64,000 bases of DNA, from the NCBI GenBank assembly GCA_035628135.1, contig DASPKM010000011.1:124001-188000 (forward strand), given 5' to 3'. The stretch comes from DASPKM01 sp035628135 (GTDB lineage: Bacteria; Bacteroidota; Bacteroidia; Chitinophagales; Chitinophagaceae). Within the stretch, counting starts at the first letter, position 1, and every line of letters starts with the position of its first letter. The notes beneath the pieces were generated by a model, which saw only the letters and a program-made list of their open reading frames with translations, searched no databases and was not told the origin of the DNA. Of the stretch, positions 50,285 through 58,929 are shown piece by piece. The position numbers and the translations under genes were made by a program.

Positions 50285-50756
50285 AATTGAAATGATTAAG
50301 TTAGAAAGTTAATAAATGGCTCAGAGGAAGGTTTTCTGGTGGGGTGGCTTTTGGCAGGATAACAGGAAAGGATCGGAAAAGTACGTATTTTCTCATAATA
50401 GCAAGCGCTGCGAATAAAAAAATCCAACGGCAGGCCATGTACCGGTACGGGCTGCCCATGGTTTGAGCGGGGTCCGTAGTGGTACACGGCCGTAAACGTT
50501 GGTTTTGTAATAGCAGTAAGCATCGCCGATATGCTGAACATACCTGTATTTTAAACAAAATGGATAATTAACCTAACGGTTCAGGAGATGGATAAATGCT
50601 GGAGATTCTAAAGGGATATCGGGTACAGATGCGATGATATGGTTTAAACGATATTAACCGGCACGGAAGTAAGCAAAGGGAAAATATCGATTCAAATGTA
50701 ATGCGCCCTTTTGGCCTTTGCAAGCCCTCCAGGGCCCGTTAACAAAAAAATTGTAA
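50285..50756. other. 472 bp intergenic region without a recognised gene
   Basis: Between the divergent or same-strand starts/ends of the sorting-domain gene and uvrA. It contains only short spurious frames. The one structure seen is an imperfect palindrome at 50429-50456 (GGCAG...GTACC/GGTAC...CTGCC). No repeats, RNA gene or good promoter were identified. Confidence 0.6.
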
Positions 50757-53570
50757 TTATTGATCGAAATGAAGTGCGGTTATACTTTCACGGGACTTTT
50801 TCAGGTTGTCCGGCGTACCCGCAAACACCAGGCTGCCGCCCTTGTCGCCCGCCTCGGGCCCCAGGTCTATCACCCAATCGGCCGAGCGGATCACATCCAT
50901 GTTATGTTCTATCACCAATATGGAATGTCCCTGCCCGATGAGCGCATTAAATGAGGCCAGCAGCTTATTGATATCATGAAAATGCAGGCCGGTAGTAGGC
51001 TCATCGAAAATGAAAAGGATGTGCCCATGACCTTTGCCCTTGCCGAGGAAGGATGCCAGTTTCACGCGCTGCGCTTCGCCACCGGACAGCGTATCGGACG
51101 ACTGCCCGAGCTTTACATAGCCCAGCCCTACATCGCCAAGCGGTTTAATGGCGTTGACAAGGGATTTTTCTCCCTTGAAAAATTCAAGGGCGGCATCCAC
51201 GCTCATTTCCAGTACATCATGTATGCTCTTACCGTTATAGGTTACTTCCAGCACTTCTTCCTTGAACCGCCTGCCACCGCAGACTTCACATACCAGGTGC
51301 ACATCGGCCAGGAACTGCATTTCCACCACCTGCTCGCCTTCGCCTTTACAGGCGTCGCAACGGCCGCCATCTACGTTGAAAGAAAAATGCTTTGCCTGGA
51401 AACCGCGCATCTTAGACAACGGCTGCTTCGAATACAGGTCCCGGATATCATCATATGCTTTTATGTAGGTAACAGGATTGCTGCGCGATGATTTTCCGAT
51501 GGGGTTTTGGTCAACCATCTCTATTTGCGTGATGTAATCCACATCGCCGCTGATGGTTTTGTGCATGCCAACCTTGTCTACATACTCGCCCTTTATTTTT
51601 TTCAATGCGGGATATAATATCTGCCGCACCAGGGTGGTTTTACCGCTGCCGCTTACGCCGCTTACCACGCAAAGCACGTTCAATGGAAATTCAACCGTGA
51701 TGTTCTGCAGGTTGTGCTGGCGCGCTTCTTCTACTGTTACTGACCGGTTCCACTTGCGTGGTTTATCGGGTGGTTTGATGCTTAGCTCGCCTGAAAGGTA
51801 TTTTGCGGTAAGGCTTTTTTCGTTGCCGATGATGGCATTGTAATCGCCGGCGGCAATTACTTCGCCGCCGAGGTGCGCGGCCAGTGGCCCCATATCTATG
51901 ATATGGTCTGCTTCGCGCATCATCATTTCGTCGTGTTCCACCACTACCACCGTATTACCAAGGTCGCGCAGGTTCTTCAATACCTTGATCAGTCTTGCCG
52001 TGTCGCGTGAATGCAAGCCGATGGAAGGTTCGTCGAGTATGTATAGTGAATTGGTAAGGTTGCTGCCGAGGGAACGGGTGAGCTGTATGCGCTGGCTCTC
52101 GCCCCCGCTCAGGCTATTGGCCAGTCGGTTGAGCGTCAGGTAGCCGAGGCCTACATCGAGCAGCGTGTCCAATCGCTGGTAGATTTCCAGCAAAATGCGT
52201 TTGGCCACCTGCTGGTCGTAGGCCGACAATTGCAGTTGGTTGAACCAGGTGCGCAGATCTCTTACCTGCATTTCGCAAAGCTCACCGATGTGCATGCCGC
52301 CCACCTTCACATACAAAGCTTCCTTTCTAAGCCGGTAGCCCTGGCATTCGGAGCAGGTGGTGCGGCCGCGGTAGCGGCTAAGCAATACGCGGTATTGCAC
52401 CTTGTACAGGTTCTGTTCCACCTCTTTGAAAAAATCGTTGATGCCATGGGCATGGTCATTACCCTCCCACAATATGCGGTATTGGTCCTTAGTAAGGTCA
52501 ATGATGGGTTTGTGAACGGGAAAATCGAATTTGCGGGCCGCCTTGATGAATTGTTCGCGCCACCATCCCAGCTTTTCGCCTTTCCAAGGAGCTATCGCCC
52601 CTTCATATACACTCAACCGGCGGTCGGGGATTACCAGGTCTTCATCAATTCCCAATACCTGGCTGAAGCCTTCGCAAACCGGGCAGGCCCCAAAGGGATT
52701 GTTGAATGAGAACAGGTTGGGTACCGGCTCTTCGAACTGCATTCCATCCAGCTCGAAGCGGTTATTGAAATGGAGCAGCAGGTTGCCGTTCACTTCAACG
52801 TACAGGTCGCCCTCGCCTTCATAAAATGCGGTGCCGATTGAATCGGCGAGGCGGTGCCGGTCGTCATCATCGAATGTTTTTACCACGATGCGGTCTACCA
52901 ATACATAGGCGGCGCCGGCCGGATATTTCAGTGGGCCTTCCTTAGCAATCTCTTCCTCGATGCGCAGCACCTGGCCATTGACGTACAATCTTGAAAAGCC
53001 TTTTTGAGAAAGGATATTCAGCTCTTCGCTGGCCTGGCGGTTGCGGTGCTGGCGGAATGGTATTAATATAAATGCTTTGTCGCCCGTATTCAGTTTGCTG
53101 ATGGCATCCACCACATCGTTCACGTCATCTTTTTTAACCTCCCGGCCGCTAACGGGTGAAATGGTTTTACCGATGCGTGCATATAATAATCTTAGGTAAT
53201 CGTATAGCTCGGTCATGCTGCCCACGGTTGACCGCGGCGTGCGGGTAATTACTTTTTGTTCGATGGCTATGGCCGGGCAAAGGCCGCGGATATAGTCCAC
53301 ATCGGGCTTGTTCATGCGCATCAAAAACTGTCGTGCATAAGCGCTTAGGCTTTCAGCATAGCGGCGCTGCCCTTCGGCAAAAAGCGTATCGATGGTAAGA
53401 GAAGATTTGCCGGAACCCGAAACGCCGGTTACTACTACCAGTTTGTTGCGGGGTATCTCGACCGTAATATTTTTAAGGTTATGGACCCGTGCTCCCTTAA
53501 TAATGATGCCGTCTTGCTTTTCCGGCGGCCTGCTCAATGTCTTTTTCGACGCTGTTAGTGAAGTTCCCAT
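50757..53570 (-). CDS. uvrA: Excinuclease ABC subunit UvrA
   Basis: 937 residues, two ABC-type ATPase halves. Each half has a Walker A loop (VVTGVSGSGKSSLT at about 47 and VVSGVSGSGKTTLVRQ at about 640), a signature motif (LSGGESQRIQLTRSLGS, LSGGEAQRVKLASFLG) and Walker B (LYILDEPSIGLH, LFIFDEPTTGLH). Two zinc-finger modules are visible (CPVCEGFSQ/CSECQGYRL and CDACKGEGEQ/CEVCGGRRF). UvrA detects DNA damage with UvrB in nucleotide-excision repair. A stand-alone gene here, with no uvrB nearby. Confidence 0.98.
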   Translation of the reverse strand: MGTSLTASKKTLSRPPEKQDGIIIKGARVHNLKNITVEIPRNKLVVVTGVSGSGKSSLTIDTLFAEGQRRYAESLSAYARQFLMRMNKPDVDYIRGLCPAIAIEQKVITRTPRSTVGSMTELYDYLRLLYARIGKTISPVSGREVKKDDVNDVVDAISKLNTGDKAFILIPFRQHRNRQASEELNILSQKGFSRLYVNGQVLRIEEEIAKEGPLKYPAGAAYVLVDRIVVKTFDDDDRHRLADSIGTAFYEGEGDLYVEVNGNLLLHFNNRFELDGMQFEEPVPNLFSFNNPFGACPVCEGFSQVLGIDEDLVIPDRRLSVYEGAIAPWKGEKLGWWREQFIKAARKFDFPVHKPIIDLTKDQYRILWEGNDHAHGINDFFKEVEQNLYKVQYRVLLSRYRGRTTCSECQGYRLRKEALYVKVGGMHIGELCEMQVRDLRTWFNQLQLSAYDQQVAKRILLEIYQRLDTLLDVGLGYLTLNRLANSLSGGESQRIQLTRSLGSNLTNSLYILDEPSIGLHSRDTARLIKVLKNLRDLGNTVVVVEHDEMMMREADHIIDMGPLAAHLGGEVIAAGDYNAIIGNEKSLTAKYLSGELSIKPPDKPRKWNRSVTVEEARQHNLQNITVEFPLNVLCVVSGVSGSGKTTLVRQILYPALKKIKGEYVDKVGMHKTISGDVDYITQIEMVDQNPIGKSSRSNPVTYIKAYDDIRDLYSKQPLSKMRGFQAKHFSFNVDGGRCDACKGEGEQVVEMQFLADVHLVCEVCGGRRFKEEVLEVTYNGKSIHDVLEMSVDAALEFFKGEKSLVNAIKPLGDVGLGYVKLGQSSDTLSGGEAQRVKLASFLGKGKGHGHILFIFDEPTTGLHFHDINKLLASFNALIGQGHSILVIEHNMDVIRSADWVIDLGPEAGDKGGSLVFAGTPDNLKKSRESITALHFDQ

Positions 53571-53580
53571 AGAAAGACTG

Positions 53581-53588
53581 CAAAAATA
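53581..53588 (-). promoter_or_regulatory. -7 box of uvrA
   Basis: Minus strand reads TATTTTTG, matching TAnnTTTG, 10 bases before the uvrA start codon. No TTG at the usual spacing; the -33 element is weak or absent. Confidence 0.4.
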
Positions 53589-53665
53589 CCATATTCCATT
53601 TTAAGTACTTTCCCCTAATCGATTCTTATGCAAACGTTAAGGAAAGAAAAAATTTGCATTTCGTG

Positions 53666-53694
53666 TTGTTATTATCAAAATTTGGCTATCTTTA
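53666..53694 (+). promoter_or_regulatory. Candidate promoter of the sigma-factor gene
   Basis: TTG (53666-53668), 18 nt spacer, TATCTTTA (53687-53694, one mismatch to TAnnTTTG), with a long leader of about 130 nt to the ATG. Confidence 0.45.
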
Positions 53695-53828
53695 GAAGGA
53701 AATTTGTACCTATTCGAATAAACTAAACACTTCTGCCTATCGACAATCGCTTCTACACACAGAAAAGCCGTTTCTAATTTAAAATCCCATAATAATATCC
53801 TATAACCTTCAAAAACCCGTAGAAGTTT

Positions 53829-54410
53829 ATGAAATCGCTACGTTCTATGACGGATCATGAACTGATCCAAGACTTCCAGGAAGGAAATCTCCATGCCCTG
53901 GAAACACTCATCCTTCGCCACAAGGATAAGCTGTACACTTCCATTTTGTTCCTTGTAAAAGACAAATACCTTGCCGAAGACATCTTCCAGGATGTTTTGA
54001 TCAAAGTGATCGATACCATCCGTGGTGGCAGGTATACCGAAGAAGGAAAGTTTTTGCCCTGGGCCATGCGTATTGCGCACAACCTTTGCGTAGACCATTT
54101 CCGCAAGGTGAAGCGGACACCCGCTATTAAAACCAGCGACGACCGCGACATTTTCGAAGTGATCAACTTCACAGAGGACGGAGCCGACGTAAAAATGATG
54201 AAACGTCAAAGCCACGACCGCGTACGCCAAATGCTCGAACTGCTTCCCGAAGACCAGCGCGAAGTGATCGTACTACGCCACTACGCCGACCTGAGCTTCA
54301 AGGAAATCGCATCGCTTACAAATTGCAGCATCAACACAGCCCTGGGAAGAATGCGCTACGGCCTGATAAACCTGCGCAAAATGATGATGCAGAAAAAAAT
54401 AGCATTATAG
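53829..54410 (+). CDS. ECF-family RNA polymerase sigma factor
   Basis: 193 residues with sigma region 2 (about 15-95; LIQDFQEGNLHALETLILRHK, YLAEDIFQDVLIKVID, FLPWAMRIAHNLCVDHFRK) and region 4 (about 130-190; LLPEDQREVIVLRHYADLSFKEIASLTNCSINTALGRMRYG). Region 3 and 1.1 are absent, as in extracytoplasmic-function sigma factors. No anti-sigma gene is adjacent, which is atypical for ECF systems. It could recognise the Bacteroidota-type promoters but its targets are unknown. Confidence 0.93.
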   Translation: MKSLRSMTDHELIQDFQEGNLHALETLILRHKDKLYTSILFLVKDKYLAEDIFQDVLIKVIDTIRGGRYTEEGKFLPWAMRIAHNLCVDHFRKVKRTPAIKTSDDRDIFEVINFTEDGADVKMMKRQSHDRVRQMLELLPEDQREVIVLRHYADLSFKEIASLTNCSINTALGRMRYGLINLRKMMMQKKIAL

Positions 54411-54570
54411 AAATCCTTTAATCTCTACGCTAGTACGAAAACGGAACGGAACCAATACTCACAATCAATGAGAATCAGATGAATCAAAGATATTGTCATT
54501 CTGGCCCTCTGACCGACTAATAAACCTATTGCTTGCCGTTGGAATGTTGGAACAGAATGACGCCTAATTA

Positions 54571-54597
54571 AAATCCCCGCAACTGCGGGGATTTTTT
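54571..54597. terminator. Bidirectional terminator between sigma-factor and dsbD genes
   Basis: AAATCCCCGC (54571-54580) and GCGGGGATTT (54585-54594), a perfect 10 bp GC-rich stem with a four-base loop, T-rich on both sides. Separates convergent genes. Confidence 0.92.
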
Positions 54598-54603
54598 ATT
54601 GAA

Positions 54604-56559
54604 TTATTTTTTTTCGGCAATCGACCGGTAGGCATCTAACCCCGACTGCAGCCAGGCCGCATACTCCTCCGCATCCGGCATATAACCCACGGGAAGGTTC
54701 ATCAATTTCTCCGAAGGACTAAGAATGACATACAATGGTTGTGATGCATTGCGGAAATTCTCGGTCTGGAAAGTGGCGTATTTGTCGCCGACCGTCCTGA
54801 TGGTTTTTACCGAACCGTCTGCCGATCTATATTGTTGCTGGTCTTTTGCCGGCAACGTCATGCGATCATCCACGTACAGCGATACCAGGATGAAGTGCTG
54901 GTCAATGATCGATTTGACGATTTGTTGCGTCCAGACATTCTCCTCCATTTTACGGCAGTTCACGCAAGCCCAACCGGTAAAGTCGATCAATATCGGCTTG
55001 TTGGTCTGTTTGGCCAACTGCAACGCTTTTTCATAATCATTCACTACATCCGGCTCAACACCCTTTTCATTTTCTTCATCGTGCGCATAAATACTGTAAG
55101 TAAGCGGCGGCGGCAAGCCACTGATGAGCGGGCGGTTTGCGTATTTGGTATTGGTAAGGCCGGGAACAAGGTATAATGTAAACGCAAGAAATGCCAACCC
55201 GGTAAAGATCCTGCCCTTGCTCAATTTTGCGGGCGGTGGGTCGTGCTTAAATTTCAATATGCCAAACAGGTAAAGTACGGTGGCAAGTCCTAATAATATC
55301 CATATAGCAAAGAACGTCTCCCGTTTAAGGATACCCCAGTGCATTACAAGGTCGGCATTGGAAAAGAATTTGATCATCAGCGCCAGTTCCACAAAGGCAA
55401 ATACAATTTTTACCGTGTTCATCCAACTGCCGGAACGCGGTAAAGACGAAAGCCATCTTGGAAACATCGCAAACAAACCAAATGGCAAGCCGAGCGCCAA
55501 CCCAAAACCGGCCATGGCAACCGTCAATTGTACCGCTCCTCCATCATCGTTCAAAGCGCCAAACAGCAGCGATCCCAATATAGGGCCGGTGCAGGAGAAC
55601 GATACAATGGCCAGTGTAAGCGCCATGAAAAATATACCACCCAGGCTACCGATCCCCGATTTTGCACCTACTTTGTTGGCCACCGCGCCGGGCAATGCTA
55701 TTTCGAAAAGGCCAAAAAATGAAAGTGCAAAAACCAGGAAAACTACCGAAAAGAAGATATTGAGCCAGGCATTGGTAGATATATTATTCAGTATCGCTGA
55801 ATTGCCGGCGTCCAGGAAATAAAACGGAATGCTCAGCAGCACATAGATCAGGAAAATAAAAAAGCCATACATAAAGGCATTGAACACGCCCCGCTTGCTG
55901 TTGCCGGATTGTTTGATGAAAAATGAAACCGTAAGCGGTATCATCGGAAAGGTACAAGGCATGATCAACCCCAACAATCCCCCGATGATCCCCAGAATGA
56001 ATATCCTCCACAAGGTATTGGACCCTTCCACACCGGTGCCGCCTTTAAATACCACAGGGGCTTTAAGGTCGATGGTCGGGATCTTTATCCGCGCTTTGGA
56101 AGCCACGCCACCTTCAAGGGCTACGGTGAAAGGAAATGGGTTGAGGGCATAAAACTCTTCTCCCTTGCCATAGGTAAAGTTCATAGTGCCGATAAGCCGT
56201 GCCGGCACTGTACCTTTTATGTTGATGGTGAAAACAAAATTGGCTTCGCCTTCATAAACTTTGAAAGCTGCATTGTCGAACAGGGGATTGGTTATGCTGG
56301 TGGTAGCGCCGGCTTCGCCGAAAGGTTTTTGCACGGTAATGTTGGAATCGGCAATCACCAACTCGGCGGCAGGCACTTCGCTGATAACTTCATTGGGTGA
56401 GTATAATTGCCATCCTTTTACACCAGCGGTGCGGAATGACAATTCATATTTTCCTTCGCCGATCTTCTTACTCGCAATGTCCCATTTGTAAAAGGCGGCA
56501 TCCTGGGCAAGGCCCGCAAACGAGAGCAAAAAACCAAGCAGGGTAAAAAGTGGTCTCAT
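54604..56559 (-). CDS. dsbD: DsbD-type protein-disulfide reductase (alpha domain without cysteines)
   Basis: 651 residues from the ATG at 56559 (MRPLFTLLGFLLSFAG); a start at 56580 adds seven residues. Order: signal peptide, DsbD alpha-like domain (about 20-155) that lacks the usual cysteine pair (TYGKGEEFYALNP instead), an eight-segment membrane domain with its reactive cysteines in MPCTFPMIPL and FSCTGPIL, and a C-terminal thioredoxin-like domain with WACVNCRKM. It transfers electrons from cytoplasmic thioredoxin to the periplasm. The neighbouring gene supplies a separate alpha domain with the cysteine pair. Confidence 0.92.
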   Translation of the reverse strand: MRPLFTLLGFLLSFAGLAQDAAFYKWDIASKKIGEGKYELSFRTAGVKGWQLYSPNEVISEVPAAELVIADSNITVQKPFGEAGATTSITNPLFDNAAFKVYEGEANFVFTINIKGTVPARLIGTMNFTYGKGEEFYALNPFPFTVALEGGVASKARIKIPTIDLKAPVVFKGGTGVEGSNTLWRIFILGIIGGLLGLIMPCTFPMIPLTVSFFIKQSGNSKRGVFNAFMYGFFIFLIYVLLSIPFYFLDAGNSAILNNISTNAWLNIFFSVVFLVFALSFFGLFEIALPGAVANKVGAKSGIGSLGGIFFMALTLAIVSFSCTGPILGSLLFGALNDDGGAVQLTVAMAGFGLALGLPFGLFAMFPRWLSSLPRSGSWMNTVKIVFAFVELALMIKFFSNADLVMHWGILKRETFFAIWILLGLATVLYLFGILKFKHDPPPAKLSKGRIFTGLAFLAFTLYLVPGLTNTKYANRPLISGLPPPLTYSIYAHDEENEKGVEPDVVNDYEKALQLAKQTNKPILIDFTGWACVNCRKMEENVWTQQIVKSIIDQHFILVSLYVDDRMTLPAKDQQQYRSADGSVKTIRTVGDKYATFQTENFRNASQPLYVILSPSEKLMNLPVGYMPDAEEYAAWLQSGLDAYRSIAEKK

Positions 56560-56568
56560 GAAAGTGAA

Positions 56569-56649
56569 GTAAAAAGCCAAACGTGAAAAGTCAAAAGTAA
56601 GAGATTCGCATTCACGCCCGCTTTTCAGTTTTCACTTTTAACTTTTGAC
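56569..56649. repeat. Heptamer repeat element with inverted arms
   Basis: Left arm GTAAAAA, GCCAAAC, GTGAAAA, GTCAAAA, GTAAGAG (56569-56603); right arm CTTTTCA, GTTTTCA, CTTTTAA, CTTTTGA (56621-56648). Period 7 and arms in opposite orientation, a shorter-period relative of the octamer elements. It fills the gap between dsbD and the DsbD-alpha gene. Confidence 0.85.
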
Positions 56650-56668
56650 CTCAACGCTAAGCCTGTGA

Positions 56669-57118
56669 TTAACCCCCGATATTTATCTTGAAATCAACAG
56701 CCGCGGGTGGAAGGCATCTTGAATCGTTGCAGACCATAAACTCTACTTTTCCGGCCAGGTTGGTCTTTCCCTTTCCTTTTAATTTTACAACCTGGATGAA
56801 GCTGACGGTATTTTCATAATACTTCACTTCGGAATCGAAGCTTTTTTCAAATACCTTTTTCAGTTTTCCTGATTCCTTCACCTTGCCTTCCAGGTTGAGC
56901 AGCGGATTTTTGGCAAACGTAAAGGCGGTGGCGAATGGTCCGTCGCCCGCATCTTGTGAGTAGATATGCCAGTCGTCGTTTACCCTGGCGGTCATGTGAA
57001 TTTCATAGGTATTCTCGGAGATCTTTTTCGCTGCAAATGTCCACTGCACCTCTTTATCGGACTGGGCTAATAAACTGCTTGTGATAAAGAGCGCGAAAAT
57101 TGGTAATAAATACTTCAT
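56669..57118 (-). CDS. Stand-alone DsbD alpha-domain protein
   Basis: 149 residues: signal peptide (LPIFALFITSSLLAQ) and one immunoglobulin-like DsbD alpha domain (WTFAAKKISENTYEIHMTARVNDDWHIYSQDAGDGP ... VEFMVCNDSRCLPPAAVDFKINI). The redox pair Cys-x4-Cys in MVCNDSRCLPP is present, matching the place where the fused DsbD has lost it. It lies 109 bp upstream of dsbD on the same strand, so probably works as the periplasmic relay for DsbD. A gene of this kind next to a cysteine-less DsbD is a useful functional clue. Confidence 0.85.
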   Translation of the reverse strand: MKYLLPIFALFITSSLLAQSDKEVQWTFAAKKISENTYEIHMTARVNDDWHIYSQDAGDGPFATAFTFAKNPLLNLEGKVKESGKLKKVFEKSFDSEVKYYENTVSFIQVVKLKGKGKTNLAGKVEFMVCNDSRCLPPAAVDFKINIGG

Positions 57119-57203
57119 GCAATTCTGTATTTAGGTATCTGAATCGAAGGCCCAAAATTCGGGGTTAGTATCCTAAAATTTTTCTAAAAAACCGTTCATT
57201 GCG

Positions 57204-57887
57204 TTAAGCAAGCGATAAAACAGGCTTCATCAGGAGTGTTTCCAGGATAATACGCCCGTCCACGTTTCCCAGTGCGGGAGAGCAGGCCCTTTCGGGGTGT
57301 GGCATCATCCCGAAAACGTTGCGGTTTTCGTTGGTTATGCCTGCGATGTTGCGGGAAGCGCCGTTCGGGTTGGCCCCGGGTGTGATATTGCCCTGTTCAT
57401 CGCAATAGCGGTAAATGACCTGTCCATTGGATTCCAAACGGTCGAGCACGCTTTCGTCGGCATAGTAGCGGCCCTCTCCATGGGCAATGGGTATTTTCAG
57501 CGGCTTGTCTTCGGAGCCCAGGCCTTTGAGGTAAACATTTTTGCAGATGTATTGCTGGTTGGTATTGCGCATGAGCACACCGGGCAGCAAATGGCTTTCA
57601 CAAAGAATCTGGAAGCCGTTACAAACCCCGAACACCTTACCGCCTTTTTCCGCGAACTCGATCACGCTTTGCATCATGGGGCTGAACCGTGCGATGGCGC
57701 CGCAACGCATGTAATCGCCATAAGAAAAACCGCCGGGAAGTATGATGCAGTCCGAAGTGTTGAATGCGCTAAGGTCTTTGTCCTTATGCCATAGCATGAT
57801 CACTTCCTTGTTCAGGTCGTTCTGCAATGCATCCTGCATATCTCTGTCGCAATTAGAGCCTGGAAAAACAACAATACCGAATTTCAT
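57204..57887 (-). CDS. purQ: Phosphoribosylformylglycinamidine synthase subunit PurQ
   Basis: 227 residues, a class I glutamine amidotransferase: start MKFGIVVFPGSNCDRD, nucleophile Cys in FGVCNGFQIL (about residue 86), and His/Glu of the triad in GMMPHPERA near residue 200. PurQ supplies ammonia from glutamine to PurL in the fourth step of purine synthesis. No purL or purS gene is adjacent; a DUF6427 gene lies upstream. A -7 box (57892-57899, minus strand TATCTTTG) precedes the start codon. Confidence 0.97.
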   Translation of the reverse strand: MKFGIVVFPGSNCDRDMQDALQNDLNKEVIMLWHKDKDLSAFNTSDCIILPGGFSYGDYMRCGAIARFSPMMQSVIEFAEKGGKVFGVCNGFQILCESHLLPGVLMRNTNQQYICKNVYLKGLGSEDKPLKIPIAHGEGRYYADESVLDRLESNGQVIYRYCDEQGNITPGANPNGASRNIAGITNENRNVFGMMPHPERACSPALGNVDGRIILETLLMKPVLSLA

Positions 57888-57891
57888 GCCG

Positions 57892-57899
57892 CAAAGATA
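57892..57899 (-). promoter_or_regulatory. -7 box of purQ
   Basis: Minus strand TATCTTTG, a perfect TAnnTTTG match, four bases before the purQ start codon, so the message would have almost no leader if this is used. No clear -33 element. Confidence 0.35.
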
Positions 57900-57914
57900 A
57901 ATTTTATTGGCCGA

Positions 57915-58907
57915 TTAGGCGGGCGCTATGACCCTGTACATTAATATTATAACATATCCGAACGTAATCCAATGGAGGACGGCCGCGAATATACGTTGCG
58001 ATGGAAAATAATAAGCCGAAGCATGAAATGCCGCAAACGGAAGGGCCGTGAGCATCCAGTTGGAATATTCGCTGTCATCGTTCATAAAAATTACCGAGGC
58101 CGCTAACATTAAAAACAATAGCAACAAACTCCAGCCCTTGCGCACCTGTATGAGCATTTTGTTCAAGTTATTCTGCACGAAGAACCCGCCCAGTATAAAG
58201 GGCAGCACCAGCAATGCGATGCTGATGGTGGTCCATACCGAAGTGGGCAGGGCCGGCAGGCGCAATCGAACGGAAGGGGTAATAATGTTCCAGTTCCAGG
58301 TGCCGGCGAGGTATAGGAATATAAAAAGAAAATAATAGGGCGTGGTAACGCCCAGCAACCCGATGATCCATTCGCGGATGCGAAAAGGCCGCATGATGAT
58401 GAGCGCAAACAATACCAGCAATGTAAATACGATCGAGGGAAAGTACAGCATAGAGCACACGCCTATCAATATGCCGATGTTGAAAATGGCGGCGCCCGGC
58501 TGCTGCGTATTGTACAGGTTCAGCATCCTGTACAATGCCCAAACCATCAGCAGGTTTACCAGCAACGGCGCTGAAAAATAGCTCCAGGATGGTATGAGCG
58601 AAGTAACAAGCATAAGGGCCATGCCCGCCAGGAAATTGGGCTTGGGAAAAAACTTATGATGGTTGACGATCCTGTTGAACAAAGAAGCCTGCAGAAATAA
58701 GACAATGAACGAGATAAAAGAAAATATCAAACCGGAGCTGCCTGCAAACGGCAGCAGGAAGCTAAGCACTTTTGAGTATAGATAGCTGTCTGTTGGGGAC
58801 GCCACCGGAAGCCTGGGATACAGGAAAATTGGAAACTTCAGGATCAACGCATATATCAGGAGCAAAAAAGCATTTCCCGGATTTTTGCGCTTGAATAGTC
58901 CTACCAA
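57915..58907 (-). CDS. DUF6427-family multi-pass membrane protein
   Basis: 330 residues with about nine membrane segments (AFLLLIYALILKFPIFLYP, LSFLLPFAGSSGLIFSFISFIVLFLQ, NFLAGMALMLVTSLIPSW, LLVNLLMVWALYRML, IFNIGILIGVCSMLYFPSIVFTLLVLFALIIM, YYFLFIFLYLAGTW, ISIALLVLPFILGGFFV, WSLLLLFLMLAASVIF, ILHWITFGYVIILM). The N-terminus with a KRKNPGNAFLL type start is typical of the DUF6427 family of Bacteroidota. Function unknown. Located between purQ and a conserved exported protein on the same strand. Confidence 0.8.
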   Translation of the reverse strand: MVGLFKRKNPGNAFLLLIYALILKFPIFLYPRLPVASPTDSYLYSKVLSFLLPFAGSSGLIFSFISFIVLFLQASLFNRIVNHHKFFPKPNFLAGMALMLVTSLIPSWSYFSAPLLVNLLMVWALYRMLNLYNTQQPGAAIFNIGILIGVCSMLYFPSIVFTLLVLFALIIMRPFRIREWIIGLLGVTTPYYFLFIFLYLAGTWNWNIITPSVRLRLPALPTSVWTTISIALLVLPFILGGFFVQNNLNKMLIQVRKGWSLLLLFLMLAASVIFMNDDSEYSNWMLTALPFAAFHASAYYFPSQRIFAAVLHWITFGYVIILMYRVIAPA

Positions 58908-58929
58908 TGGCGCTAGATTTTCCGCTAAA

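Noticed and set aside
53829..54410. Sigma factor with adjacent anti-sigma gene
   Set aside because: No anti-sigma-like membrane protein is encoded on either side; the neighbours are uvrA and dsbD.
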